A stretch of DNA of 64,000 nucleotides from Shewanella sp. Isolate11 (GTDB lineage Bacteria > Pseudomonadota > Gammaproteobacteria > Enterobacterales > Shewanellaceae). Below the pieces are notes generated by a model, which worked only from the letters and a program-made list of their open reading frames with translations, ran no database searches and had not been told where the DNA came from. Both the position numbers and the translations under genes were made by a program. Positions 28,163 to 37,249 of this stretch are shown here, piece by piece. Location of the stretch: NCBI RefSeq assembly GCF_022398315.1, contig NZ_JAKEVF010000002.1, positions 248,477 to 312,476 on the forward strand, in the 5' to 3' direction. Position 1 is the stretch's first letter. The number at the start of each line of letters is the position of its first letter.

Positions 28163-28476
28163 GTAATGATTTAGTTTTACTAATTTGAGGTCACTATAAT
28201 CGAAGGCATTTTAATGGGAAAGGTTTAGTTCTTAACAAAGTGTGTATCAAGCCATAAGGCTGCCATGCATAATTTACAGCTAGCTCGAAAAGGTTTTCCT
28301 ATTGTTTAAAAAGCCAGCGAATGGATAACAAGCTGAGTTGTATGACTTGTATTGTGTCACCTTGCTGGTAATAATTTTATGTCTAATCAATGTCGCCAAT
28401 GTTTGGCGAGATGTTGATTTCTGACAATTTCGATAGCTTATTAACTTGCTTGAAATGCCTAATTAGGGAGATACGA

Positions 28477-29064
28477 ATGACGGATGATGAATCTAATTTA
28501 TTTCGTGCTTCTATGAGTGATGTGATCCCACTTCATGGTGAAAAGTCAGCCTGTACAGTGACAACTTCTGTGTCATCGGCGCAGCAGTACCGCTTCAAAC
28601 AAACTCAACGACGCACGTTATTGGCAGATTTGACTGTGGACATACAGCAAGTCGAAGCCATTTTACCTGAAGCCGTGATTGATTATCGCTGTGAAGGGGT
28701 TCAAGGCTCGGTATTTAGATTGTTCAAGCAAGGGCAATACCCAATGCAGGCGACGTTAGATCTTCGTGGCTTGACGGTTCAGCATGCCAGAGAAGCCTTA
28801 GTCGATTATATTGACATCTGTATTAAACAAAACTTTCGCAATGTGTTGGTTATCCATGGTACAGGTGTACATAACAAACCCATTCCGGCATTAATAAAGT
28901 CCTTTTTGGCCCATTGGCTGCAGCATATTGAAACCGTAAAGGCTTATCACAGTGCTATAAAGTCATTGGGCGGGAATGGTGCGTTAATGCTGATGTTAGC
29001 AAAATCAGAACAAGCCAAAGCAGATACTCGAGAGTTGACCCGTAAAGGAGCCAATATTCGTTAA
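28477..29064 (+). CDS. smrA: Smr-domain DNA/RNA endonuclease SmrA
   Basis: This 195-residue protein has an N-terminal segment with RFKQTQRRTL and a C-terminal Smr domain. The domain shows TLDLRGLTVQHAREALVDYI and VLVIHGTGVHN, the family's conserved DLRG and HGxG motifs. Smr proteins nick or cleave nucleic acid. I chose ATG 28477 (MTDDESNLF) because AGGGAG lies six bases upstream. An in-frame ATG at 28390 would add 29 residues that look unlike the family. SmrA is preferred over SmrB by length and N-terminus. Confidence 0.88.
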   Translation: MTDDESNLFRASMSDVIPLHGEKSACTVTTSVSSAQQYRFKQTQRRTLLADLTVDIQQVEAILPEAVIDYRCEGVQGSVFRLFKQGQYPMQATLDLRGLTVQHAREALVDYIDICIKQNFRNVLVIHGTGVHNKPIPALIKSFLAHWLQHIETVKAYHSAIKSLGGNGALMLMLAKSEQAKADTRELTRKGANIR

Positions 29065-29171
29065 TTCAAGATTGTCATTAATTATTCTGCTGATAAATTT
29101 TAATTGATAGCTTCATCGATTAACGAAAATCATATCTATCTTACGTTCTGATGATGTTAGCTCAAATTCAT

Positions 29172-29200
29172 TTGACAAAAAGTGAACCAATGTTTAATTT
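29172..29200 (+). promoter_or_regulatory. psrA-fadE promoter
   Basis: A consensus TTGACA (29172-29177) is followed after 17 bases by TAATTT (29195-29200). The PsrA-like operator starts within the -10 element. Confidence 0.75.
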
Positions 29201-29219
29201 AAACGCATGTTTTAAATTA
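29197..29219. promoter_or_regulatory. PsrA-like operator
   Basis: The near-perfect palindrome ATTTAAAC-GCAT-GTTTTAAA has the AAAC-N4-GTTT core described for PsrA in Pseudomonas and Shewanella. It overlaps the -10 element and transcription start region, so repression and autoregulation are expected, relieved by long-chain fatty acid ligands. Confidence 0.7.
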
Positions 29220-29236
29220 AAAATTAAGGTCACGCA

Positions 29237-29875
29237 ATGGCAAATCGTTCTGATACTAAAACCCGCATTCTGGATGCCGCAGAAAAGTTATTTGCTGAAC
29301 GTGGATTTTCAGAAACCTCTCTAAGACTTATTACCAGTAAGGCGGAAGTAAACCTAGCATCGGTTAATTACCATTTTGGCTCAAAAAAGGAGTTAATTAG
29401 GGCTGTTTTAGCGCGTTATTTAGACCGCTTTATGCCCGAAGCCTCCGCTGAAATTGAATCATTAAGACAAGGCAGCGATCCGTCTCTAAATGATATTTTT
29501 TCATCTTTAGTCAAGCCATTACTCGAGCTTAACAAGTTTAAAGCCGACGGCACCAGTACTTTTCTACAACTATTAGGGCGTGGTTATATTGAGAGTCAGG
29601 GGCATTTGCGCTGGTTTATTACCACTCATTACGGTGAACACCTGTCTAAGTTTGTTAAAGCTGTAGCTGAAAGCGCGCCACATATTCCTCCTGCAGAGAT
29701 GTTTTGGCGTCTACACTTTACCTTAGGGACTGTGGTTTTCACTATGGCCTCAGCCGATGCGCTTAATGAAATTGCTGAAGCCGATTTCGATGAACATAAT
29801 GATATTGAAGCCGTGATCCGTAAAGTTATTCCATATCTCGCTGCCGGTGTCGCAGTGCCTGTTAGTACCCAATAG
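29237..29875 (+). CDS. psrA: TetR-family fatty acid regulator PsrA
   Basis: This 212-residue regulator has a TetR helix-turn-helix (TKTRILDAAEKLFAERGF to LASVNYHFGSKKELI, residues 6-55) and a larger ligand-binding domain. It sits eight bases before fadE and has a PsrA-like box in its promoter. That matches the known role of PsrA as repressor of fatty acid degradation genes in Shewanella and Pseudomonas. The name rests on this context and on the operator. A different TetR acting on fadE is the only alternative. Confidence 0.82.
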   Translation: MANRSDTKTRILDAAEKLFAERGFSETSLRLITSKAEVNLASVNYHFGSKKELIRAVLARYLDRFMPEASAEIESLRQGSDPSLNDIFSSLVKPLLELNKFKADGTSTFLQLLGRGYIESQGHLRWFITTHYGEHLSKFVKAVAESAPHIPPAEMFWRLHFTLGTVVFTMASADALNEIAEADFDEHNDIEAVIRKVIPYLAAGVAVPVSTQ

Positions 29876-29883
29876 GGGGCGTT

Positions 29884-32160
29884 ATGTCTGTTTTTCTTCT
29901 AGTACTATTAGTCGTGATAGTACTTTTTGGTGTTAAAAACATCCGCATGCAATTCATTACACGACCAATATTTTCATTTTTTAAGAAAGTCTTACCTCCA
30001 TTATCCAGCACTGAAAAAGAAGCCATGGAAGCGGGCGATGTGTGGTGGGAAGGTGAGCTATTTCGTGGCAAGCCTAACTGGGAAACGCTGCACAGTTACG
30101 GTAAATCTCGACTTAATGAAGAGGAAAAGGCATTTATCGATAATCAGGTGATGACGGCCCTGAAGATGATAGATGATTATGACATTGTTCATCAGCGTAA
30201 AGATCTACCTCCTGAGTTATGGAAGTACTTTAAAGATGAAGGCTTTTTTGCGTTAATTATTCCTAAAGAGTATGGCGGAAAGGCGTTTTCTGCCTATGCC
30301 AATTCAACCATTGTTAGTAAATTAGCCAGTCGTAGCGCGAGTGCTGCTGTGAGTGTCATGGTGCCTAACTCATTAGGTCCAGGGGAATTGTTAACTCACT
30401 ATGGTACTAAGGAGCAAAGAGATTATTGGCTTCCTCGCTTAGCAAGCGGAAAGGATGTACCTTGTTTTGCTTTGACGGCACCGGATGCGGGCTCAGATGC
30501 CAGCGCGATTCCAGACACTGGCATTGTGTGCCGAGGTGAATTTAACGGTGAGCAGGTACTGGGTTTAAATCTGACTTGGAATAAGCGTTATATTACCTTA
30601 GCGCCAGTAGCAACAGTATTAGGCTTAGCTTTCCAAATGCGTGATCCCGATGGCTTACTCGGCGATCAAAAAAATATCGGTATTACCTGTGCGCTGATCC
30701 CAACCGACCATCCTGGCGTGAATATTGGTCGTCGTCATAATCCATTGAATATGGCATTTATGAACGGTACCACAACCGGCGACAATGTTTTTATTCCGTT
30801 GGATTGGATTATCGGTGGGCCTCAGTATGCAGGTCGTGGCTGGCGTATGTTAGTCGAGTGTTTATCTGCAGGACGCGGGATCTCGCTGCCAGCAATGGCC
30901 ACGGCGACGGGTCACTTAGCCACTAAAACGACTACGGCATACAGTGCGGTGAGACAGCAGTTTGGGGTTGCGATCGGTCAATTTGAGGGTGTCCAAGAAG
31001 CTTTAGTGCGTATTATTGCCAACACTTATCAGTTAGAAGCCGCGCGCCATCTGACGACAACGGGCATAGATCTGAAAATGAAACCCTCAGTGGTCACAGC
31101 CATCGCCAAATACCACATGACAGAGCTTGGGCGAGATGTATTAAATGATGCGATGGATATTCAAGCGGGTAAGGGGATCCAACTTGGGCCTAAAAACTAT
31201 TTAGGCCATGGCTATATGTCAACGCCTATTTCCATTACGGTTGAAGGCGCCAATATTCTTACCCGAAGCTTGATGATATTCGGCCAAGGTGCGACGCGTT
31301 GCCATCCTTATGTTCTGGCTGAGATGGAAGCCGCAGCAATGGAAGATAACAGTGTTGCACTAGAACGTTTTGATAATTTACTGCTAGGACATATTGGTTA
31401 TGCTACTCGCAATGCTTTTAGTGCCTTGTGGTGTGCGCTATCGGGAAGCCGTTTTAATTCTGCACCAGTGAGTGGTTCCACCAGAACTTATTATCAGCAG
31501 ATGAGCCGAATTTCGGCAGCATTAGCCTTTATGTCTGATCTTGCCATGTTAGTGATGGGCGGCGATCTTAAGCGAAAAGAGATGTTATCTGCCCGTCTTG
31601 GGGATATCTTAAGTGAGCTTTATCTGGGATCGGCTACCTTAAAACTGTTCGAAGATAATGGCCGTCAACAAGATGATCTGCCAATAGTTCATTATGTTAT
31701 GCAAACTAGGTTGTATAAGGCTGCACAAGCTATACAGGCGGTGTTAAGAAACTTCCCAAATCGTCCCGTTGCTTGGTTAATGCGAGTGATGATTTTTCCA
31801 TTCGGTAATCATTTCCATAAGCCGGATGATTCATTGGCGATTAACATCTGCCAATCCTTGCTGAAGCCTGGACCTGCAAGGGACAGATTAACTTTCCTTT
31901 GCCCAGATTTCAGCGGTGATAAAGGGGGAGTTGCCGACGTTGAAAAAGCCTTTATGGCGCAGCATCTGTGTTTGCCATTAATGAGAAAAATTAAACAGGC
32001 ACAGAAGGGCAATAAATTACCCAGAAAACTTGGTGGCACAGAATTATTTGAACAGGCCTTGTCTGCTGGGATTATCGATCAAAGTGAACATCAATTGTTA
32101 GTCGATGCCGATATCCTACGCAAGATAGCCATCGATGTGGATGATTTTGAAAACTTGTAA
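29884..32160 (+). CDS. fadE: Acyl-CoA dehydrogenase FadE
   Basis: FadE catalyses the first step of beta-oxidation, FAD-dependent oxidation of acyl-CoA to enoyl-CoA. The 758-residue form carries an N-terminal membrane-associated segment (1-18), then the acyl-CoA dehydrogenase fold. Landmarks are FALTAPDAGSDASAI (about 196-210), LNLTWNKRYITLAP and EGVQEALVRI. The C-terminal DUF1974 extension, typical of FadE, starts near residue 475. It is cotranscribed with psrA. GGGGG precedes ATG 29884. Confidence 0.95.
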   Translation: MSVFLLVLLVVIVLFGVKNIRMQFITRPIFSFFKKVLPPLSSTEKEAMEAGDVWWEGELFRGKPNWETLHSYGKSRLNEEEKAFIDNQVMTALKMIDDYDIVHQRKDLPPELWKYFKDEGFFALIIPKEYGGKAFSAYANSTIVSKLASRSASAAVSVMVPNSLGPGELLTHYGTKEQRDYWLPRLASGKDVPCFALTAPDAGSDASAIPDTGIVCRGEFNGEQVLGLNLTWNKRYITLAPVATVLGLAFQMRDPDGLLGDQKNIGITCALIPTDHPGVNIGRRHNPLNMAFMNGTTTGDNVFIPLDWIIGGPQYAGRGWRMLVECLSAGRGISLPAMATATGHLATKTTTAYSAVRQQFGVAIGQFEGVQEALVRIIANTYQLEAARHLTTTGIDLKMKPSVVTAIAKYHMTELGRDVLNDAMDIQAGKGIQLGPKNYLGHGYMSTPISITVEGANILTRSLMIFGQGATRCHPYVLAEMEAAAMEDNSVALERFDNLLLGHIGYATRNAFSALWCALSGSRFNSAPVSGSTRTYYQQMSRISAALAFMSDLAMLVMGGDLKRKEMLSARLGDILSELYLGSATLKLFEDNGRQQDDLPIVHYVMQTRLYKAAQAIQAVLRNFPNRPVAWLMRVMIFPFGNHFHKPDDSLAINICQSLLKPGPARDRLTFLCPDFSGDKGGVADVEKAFMAQHLCLPLMRKIKQAQKGNKLPRKLGGTELFEQALSAGIIDQSEHQLLVDADILRKIAIDVDDFENL

Positions 32161-32189
32161 TGCGACGCCAGTAGCTTAAATTCAGGCAA

Positions 32190-32221
32190 TAAAAAGGGTA
32201 CGTAATGCGTACCCTTTTTTC
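32190..32221 (+). terminator. Terminator of psrA-fadE
   Basis: GGGTACG and CGTACCC form a stem with a TAATG loop, flanked by an A tract and six T residues. It could also stop minus-strand transcription of pyk. Confidence 0.92.
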
Positions 32222-32274
32222 GTCTCTAGCTTTTGTAAAATCTAAAACTTTAGAGCTAACAAGCGTGAAAATGA

Positions 32275-33714
32275 TTAAGCGACCACTAATACCTTACAGG
32301 TATTGGTACCGCCAATGGTCTCCATCGCATCGCCTTTAGTCATTAATACCATATCACCAGAGTTAAGATAGCCTTTGGCTTGCAATGCTTCTAGTGCACG
32401 CTGAGCAAGAAGTTCAGCGCTATGTGCCGTAGAATCAAAATATACTGGCTGAACACCACGATACAGCGCCATTTTAGCCAGTGTCACATCATGACGGGAC
32501 AGGGCTAAGATTGGTAATGCCGAACTGATGCGTGACATCAATTGTGGGGTTGCACCTGATTCAGTTAAAGCGACGATAGCTTTAACACCTTCAAGGTGAT
32601 TAGCGGCGTACATAGTCGCAAGGGCAATGGTTTCTTCAACAGAGGTGAAACGCTCATCTAAACGGTGCTTAGATACTTGTACACTTGGGTGGGCTTCGGC
32701 GCCAAGACATACGTTGGCCATAGCCATCACGGTTTCTTCTGGGAAGTCACCAGCAGCGGTTTCGGCTGAAAGCATTACTGCATCGGTACCATCGAGAACC
32801 GCGTTAGCCACGTCCATTACTTCTGCGCGAGTTGGCATTGGGCTGCTTATCATCGATTCCATCATTTGAGTTGCGGTGATCACGCTCTTATTCAACTGGC
32901 GAGAGCGGCTTATCAGTTTCTTTTGGACCGCAACTAGTGCAGCATCACCAATTTCCACACCCAAATCGCCACGAGCAACCATGACAGCGTCAGAAGCCAA
33001 AATGACATCATCCATGGCTTCATCAGAAACAACGGCTTCTGCACGTTCAACTTTTGAGACAATTAATGCGTTACTACCTGCTTTCTGAGCTAATTCACGC
33101 GCATAATTTAGATCGGCACCGCTGCGAGGGAAGGAGACGGCAAGGTAATCTACCTTAATTTGAGCGGCAGTGATGATATCTTGCTTATCTTTTTCTGTTA
33201 ATGCTGCAGCAGATAAGCCACCACCTTTTTTGTTAATACCTTTATTGTTTGATAAAGGCCCTGCGACAGTAACCGTAGTATGTACTTTATTACCGTCAAC
33301 TTTTTCAACTCTTAACTGAACACGACCATCATCAAGCATTAAGATGTCACCAACAGTCACATCTTGAGGTAGCTCTTTGTAATCGATACCGACTTGGTTT
33401 TCATCACCTTCACCTTTGGCTAAGTCTGCATCGAGGATAAAAGCCTTGCCTAAATCTAATTGGACTTTCTTATTATCTTTGAAAGTTGATACGCGGATTT
33501 TAGGACCTTGCAGATCACCTAAGATAGCAACATGAACACCAAGTTCTTTGGCGATGTTTCTAACGTCGGTAGCGCGTTTTAGATGATCTTCAGGTGAGCC
33601 ATGGGAGAAATTTAGACGAACAACGTTAGCGCCAGCTTTAATAATACGACGTAAATTATCGTCGCGATCGGTGGCTGGACCAAGTGTGGTCACAATTTTA
33701 GTTCTGCGGAACAT
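32275..33714 (-). CDS. pyk: Pyruvate kinase
   Basis: This enzyme converts phosphoenolpyruvate and ADP to pyruvate and ATP. The 479-residue length and the start [16 protein letters not shown] fit the PykA (type II) isozyme. The active-site region contains [13 protein letters not shown] [24 protein letters not shown] and [21 protein letters not shown] follows. It lies 180 bases from hexR on the same strand, with a HexR-like box 57 bases upstream of its start, so its expression is probably tied to Entner-Doudoroff flux. Confidence 0.96.
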   Translation of the reverse strand: MFRRTKIVTTLGPATDRDDNLRRIIKAGANVVRLNFSHGSPEDHLKRATDVRNIAKELGVHVAILGDLQGPKIRVSTFKDNKKVQLDLGKAFILDADLAKGEGDENQVGIDYKELPQDVTVGDILMLDDGRVQLRVEKVDGNKVHTTVTVAGPLSNNKGINKKGGGLSAAALTEKDKQDIITAAQIKVDYLAVSFPRSGADLNYARELAQKAGSNALIVSKVERAEAVVSDEAMDDVILASDAVMVARGDLGVEIGDAALVAVQKKLISRSRQLNKSVITATQMMESMISSPMPTRAEVMDVANAVLDGTDAVMLSAETAAGDFPEETVMAMANVCLGAEAHPSVQVSKHRLDERFTSVEETIALATMYAANHLEGVKAIVALTESGATPQLMSRISSALPILALSRHDVTLAKMALYRGVQPVYFDSTAHSAELLAQRALEALQAKGYLNSGDMVLMTKGDAMETIGGTNTCKVLVVA

Positions 33715-33770
33715 GAGATACTCCGTTAAGTTTAAATTCTACCTCTATATTAACAGACAAATTGGCCTTT

Positions 33771-33785
33771 TGTAGGAAAATTACA
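33771..33785. promoter_or_regulatory. HexR-like operator before pyk
   Basis: TGTAGGAAAATTACA matches the reported HexR pattern TGTARTWNNAWTACA with one mismatch (position 6). It lies 57 bases upstream of the pyk start codon. Confidence 0.7.
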
Positions 33786-33841
33786 AACAAAATGATCTAT
33801 CTCAAGTTATTATTTTTGTGACCAACGCCAATAAAATCCAC

Positions 33842-33872
33842 AAAAAAGGCGGTTTGTTATTAACAAACCGCC
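33842..33872 (-). terminator. Terminator of hexR
   Basis: GGCGGTTTGTT and AACAAACCGCC form an 11-bp stem with a 3-base loop (33848-33872). The A tract at 33842-33847 is the T tail on the minus strand. It lies 21 bases after the hexR stop. Confidence 0.92.
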
Positions 33873-33893
33873 TCAAACTGCTAACAAATTGTA

Positions 33894-34748
33894 CTAGAGG
33901 ATAGGATCTTTTTCTATTCTAGACTCTTTTAATACCTCTTTAACCCGCTTCAATGACTCTCTAAAGCGTGGACCACGGCGTAGTGTGAACCCGGTTGCTA
34001 ACACATCGACAATGACTAATTGTGCTAAGCGAGATGCCATAGGTAAGTACATGTCGGTATCTTCTGGGACTTCCATTGTTACAGGTAAAGTACATTCACT
34101 CGATAGAGGTGAGTTACGAGAAGTAATAGCAATGACAGCAGCCCCGTTTTCACGAGCCAAGCGAGCAATATCGATAAGAGACTTTGTGCGACCAGTATGG
34201 GAAATCAATACTACAACATCTCCTTCAGAGCTATTAATGCAACTCATGCGTTGCATTAATACGTCATCAAAGCAGATAACAGGGACATTAAATCGGAAAA
34301 ATTTATTCTGTGCATCATGGGCCACAGATGCTGAAGCACCTAAACCGAAAAATGAAATTTTCTTAGCTTGGGTCAGGATATCTACCGCTTTATTGATCGC
34401 AGCTGTATCCATGCTTTGTCTCGCTGTATCGAGCGCTGCCATTGACGATTCGAAAATCTTGGTGGTGTATGAGTCCGGGCTATCGTCTTCTTCGACGTGA
34501 CGACTTACATAAGGTGTACCATTGGCTAAGCTCTGGGCTAAATGTAATTTAAAATCTGGGAATCCCTTGGTGTCCAGGCGGCGACAGAAGCGGTTAACTG
34601 TGGGTTCGCTGACATCGGCCATTTTAGCAAGCGTTGCAATACTGGAATGAATTGCCGTTTGTGGTGATGCTAAGATCACTTCCGCAACTTTGCGCTCTGA
34701 TTTACTGAATTGAGCTAAGCTTTTCTGAACCTTTTCTAGGGTATTCAT
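33894..34748 (-). CDS. hexR: RpiR-family regulator HexR
   Basis: HexR represses or activates central carbon genes and responds to 2-keto-3-deoxy-6-phosphogluconate. The 284-residue protein has an N-terminal RpiR-type helix-turn-helix (MADVSEPTVNRFCRRLDTKGF, about 46-66). A SIS sugar-phosphate domain follows (ISFFGLGASASVAHDAQNKF near 132 and VVVLISHTGRTKS near 178). It is divergent from zwf and flanked by pyk, the classic Shewanella arrangement. HexR-like boxes occur in front of all three. Confidence 0.95.
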   Translation of the reverse strand: MNTLEKVQKSLAQFSKSERKVAEVILASPQTAIHSSIATLAKMADVSEPTVNRFCRRLDTKGFPDFKLHLAQSLANGTPYVSRHVEEDDSPDSYTTKIFESSMAALDTARQSMDTAAINKAVDILTQAKKISFFGLGASASVAHDAQNKFFRFNVPVICFDDVLMQRMSCINSSEGDVVVLISHTGRTKSLIDIARLARENGAAVIAITSRNSPLSSECTLPVTMEVPEDTDMYLPMASRLAQLVIVDVLATGFTLRRGPRFRESLKRVKEVLKESRIEKDPIL

Positions 34749-34772
34749 GTGCGTATATCCAGTCGGTAGTAA

Positions 34773-34787
34773 TGTAATTATATTTAT
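34773..34787. promoter_or_regulatory. Weak HexR-like operator before hexR
   Basis: TGTAATTATATTTAT matches TGTARTWNNAWTACA at the left half and centre, with mismatches in the last three positions. It lies 25 bases upstream of hexR and may mediate autoregulation. Confidence 0.4.
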
Positions 34788-34981
34788 TCTTTTATGTCAT
34801 TAAAGAAACAAACAAAAGGTGCTAAAGTTTGATCTAGATAACGAATGATGATCTAACTACGAAGCAAACTTACTACTATATATAGTAATTTAAACACAAA
34901 AAGCATATCAGATTTTGATGTCTTGTTACTAGTTTACTAATAGTACATTTTTTACAAAATAATGGTGCAATTCACAAATTG

Positions 34982-34996
34982 TGTTGTTATATTACA
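34982..34996. promoter_or_regulatory. HexR-like operator before zwf
   Basis: TGTTGTTATATTACA matches TGTARTWNNAWTACA with a single mismatch at position 4. It lies 61 bases before the zwf start, inside the 308-base divergent hexR-zwf region, which holds no other gene. Confidence 0.75.
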
Positions 34997-35056
34997 ACAA
35001 ATATAGCGGTTCCTCATAGACCTAATGAGGCGCAGTGACAAGGAGATTTATAAGCT

Positions 35057-36529
35057 ATGGGCATGCGATCACCAGAAGCCAAAGCTTGCGATTTTGTATT
35101 ATTTGGAACCAAAGGCGATTTAGCGAGGCGTAAACTATTGCCTTCACTTTATCAATTGGATAAAGCCGGTCTGCTAAATGAAGAAACGAAAGTGCTTGGT
35201 GTTGCCAAAGATGCATTTACACAGGATGAATTCCAAGCTTTAGTCACTAAAGCACTTAATAGCTTTGTTAAAGAAGCCCTTTGTTCTGAAACCCTTGCTC
35301 GTTTTCTACAACGTTGCTTTTATGTCGGTACTAACTTTACCGAACCTGAGGGATATAAAGCTTTCCATGATGTGCTTGAACCTAAGAAGCGTGTCATGGT
35401 GTGCTATTTTGCCACTCCTCCTGCTATTTTTGGCGATATTTGCCGCTGCTTAAACGAACAAAAACTGATTTACCCAGATACCCGTGTTGTATTAGAAAAA
35501 CCAATCGGTTCAGATCTGGAGTCATCTAAAGTCATTAACGACCAAGTCAGTGCCTTCTTCAATGAGAATCAAGTTTATCGAATCGACCATTATTTAGGTA
35601 AAGAAACCGTACAAAATTTGATTGCGTTGCGTTTTGCTAACTCTTTATTCGCCTCAAAATGGGATAACCGTACTATCGATCATGTACAGATCACGGTTGC
35701 AGAAGAGGTAGGCATTGAAGGACGTTGGGGTTACTTCGATAAAGCAGGCCAGATGCGCGACATGATCCAAAACCATCTGTTGCAGGTGCTAACCTTAGTT
35801 GCGATGGATCCTCCGGTTAACCTTAACGCCGACAGTATTCGTGATGAAAAAGTGAAAGTACTTAAATCACTGCGTCCTATTGATGCCGATAATATCTACG
35901 AAAATACTGTGCGTGGTCAGTACTCTTCAGGTTTCCTAAAAGGGACGCCAGTTCCTGGTTATTTGGAAGAAGAGGGGGCGAACACCCAATCTAACGCAGA
36001 AACTTTCGTTGCTTTGCGTGTCGATATCGATAACTGGCGCTGGGCTGGTGTACCTTTCTATTTAAGAAGTGGTAAACGTATGCCAACCAAGAGTTCTGAA
36101 ATTGTTGTTTATTTCAAGAATCCACCACATAACTTGTATCGTTCAAGCTACCGTAATCTGCCTGCCAATAAGCTGACTATTCGTCTACAGCCTCATGAAG
36201 GGGTTGAGATCCAAATGATGAATAAGGTACCGGGTCTAGAGCAAAAGCAACGATTACAAACTACCAAACTCGATTTAAGTTTCTCAGATACCTTTAAAAA
36301 CGATCGTATTGCCGATGCTTATGAGCGTCTGTTACTCGAAGCAATGTTAGGCAATCAAGCCCTGTTCGTGCGTCGTGATGAAGTTGAACAAGCATGGACT
36401 TGGGTTGACGGTATTATTCAAGCCTGGGAGCAGAGTAACGAGAAACCCAAACCCTATCCTGCGGGGAGTTGGGGGCCGGTTGCGTCAGTTGCTTTGATAG
36501 CAAAAGATGGTCGTTCTTGGGATGAGTAG
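35057..36529 (+). CDS. zwf: Glucose-6-phosphate 1-dehydrogenase
   Basis: Zwf oxidises glucose 6-phosphate to 6-phosphogluconolactone with NADP. The 490-residue protein has FGTKGDLARRKLLPSLY (about 13-29), where the family's GASGDLA motif becomes GTKGDLA. The active-site RIDHYLGKETVQN is near residue 177. It is the first gene of zwf-pgl-edd-eda and is divergent from hexR. AAGGAG precedes ATG 35057. Confidence 0.97.
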   Translation: MGMRSPEAKACDFVLFGTKGDLARRKLLPSLYQLDKAGLLNEETKVLGVAKDAFTQDEFQALVTKALNSFVKEALCSETLARFLQRCFYVGTNFTEPEGYKAFHDVLEPKKRVMVCYFATPPAIFGDICRCLNEQKLIYPDTRVVLEKPIGSDLESSKVINDQVSAFFNENQVYRIDHYLGKETVQNLIALRFANSLFASKWDNRTIDHVQITVAEEVGIEGRWGYFDKAGQMRDMIQNHLLQVLTLVAMDPPVNLNADSIRDEKVKVLKSLRPIDADNIYENTVRGQYSSGFLKGTPVPGYLEEEGANTQSNAETFVALRVDIDNWRWAGVPFYLRSGKRMPTKSSEIVVYFKNPPHNLYRSSYRNLPANKLTIRLQPHEGVEIQMMNKVPGLEQKQRLQTTKLDLSFSDTFKNDRIADAYERLLLEAMLGNQALFVRRDEVEQAWTWVDGIIQAWEQSNEKPKPYPAGSWGPVASVALIAKDGRSWDE

Positions 36530-36541
36530 GAGATTATTAAC

Positions 36542-37240
36542 ATGATTAGAGAATCTGTGTTCAAATCATTTGATGATAAATCAGCCCTAGAAAATCAACT
36601 TGCTGAGCGGATTGCCCAGCAGCTCCAGGCGGCGATTGATGCCCGTGGTAAAGCGAGTTTAGTCGTCTCTGGCGGTTCAACCCCATTAGCCTTGTTTGAG
36701 CTGTTAAGTCATAAAGCGATTGAGTGGCAAGATGTCTATATCACCTTAGCTGACGAGCGCTGGGTAGATACGGAATCAGACGATTCCAATGAAAATTTGG
36801 TGCGTCAAAATTTATTACAGAATCGCGCCGCAAGTGCCAAGTTTCGCGGTCTGAAAAACATGTTCAACACTGCTGAAGCCGGTGTTGATATGACTATTGA
36901 ACAGCTAGCTAATTTCCCAAAACCCTTTGATGTTGTTGTGCTGGGTATGGGCAATGATGGGCATACTTGCTCTTGGTTCCCTTGTTCGGCAGAGATTGAA
37001 CAAGCACTTACCACAGATGCTTTATGTTTGGCTTGTAACCCTACTACAGCACCACACGGCCGCATGACGATTTCTAAAAAAGGAATTTTAGCCAGCCGTC
37101 AAATCTATTTACATATCGTTGGTGAGCAGAAGCACTCTGTTTACCGGCAAGCACTCGAAAATGATGACGCGAAGACGATGCCAATACGTGCAGTGTTGGG
37201 TCAAAGTCACACTCCCGTTGATGTTTATTGGAGCGCTTAA
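36542..37240 (+). CDS. pgl: 6-phosphogluconolactonase
   Basis: Pgl hydrolyses 6-phosphogluconolactone. The 232-residue protein shows SLVVSGGSTPLALFELLS (about 39-56), LADERWVDTESDDSNE and VVLGMGNDGHTCSWFP, the DevB-type family motifs. It starts 12 bases after zwf and ends nine bases before edd, so the three are clearly cotranscribed. Confidence 0.97.
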   Translation: MIRESVFKSFDDKSALENQLAERIAQQLQAAIDARGKASLVVSGGSTPLALFELLSHKAIEWQDVYITLADERWVDTESDDSNENLVRQNLLQNRAASAKFRGLKNMFNTAEAGVDMTIEQLANFPKPFDVVVLGMGNDGHTCSWFPCSAEIEQALTTDALCLACNPTTAPHGRMTISKKGILASRQIYLHIVGEQKHSVYRQALENDDAKTMPIRAVLGQSHTPVDVYWSA

Positions 37241-37249
37241 GGAGTTCTT

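Noticed and set aside
28390..28476. Upstream ATG for smrA
   Set aside because: No good ribosome binding site and 29 residues foreign to the family; ATG 28477 has AGGGAG at proper distance.
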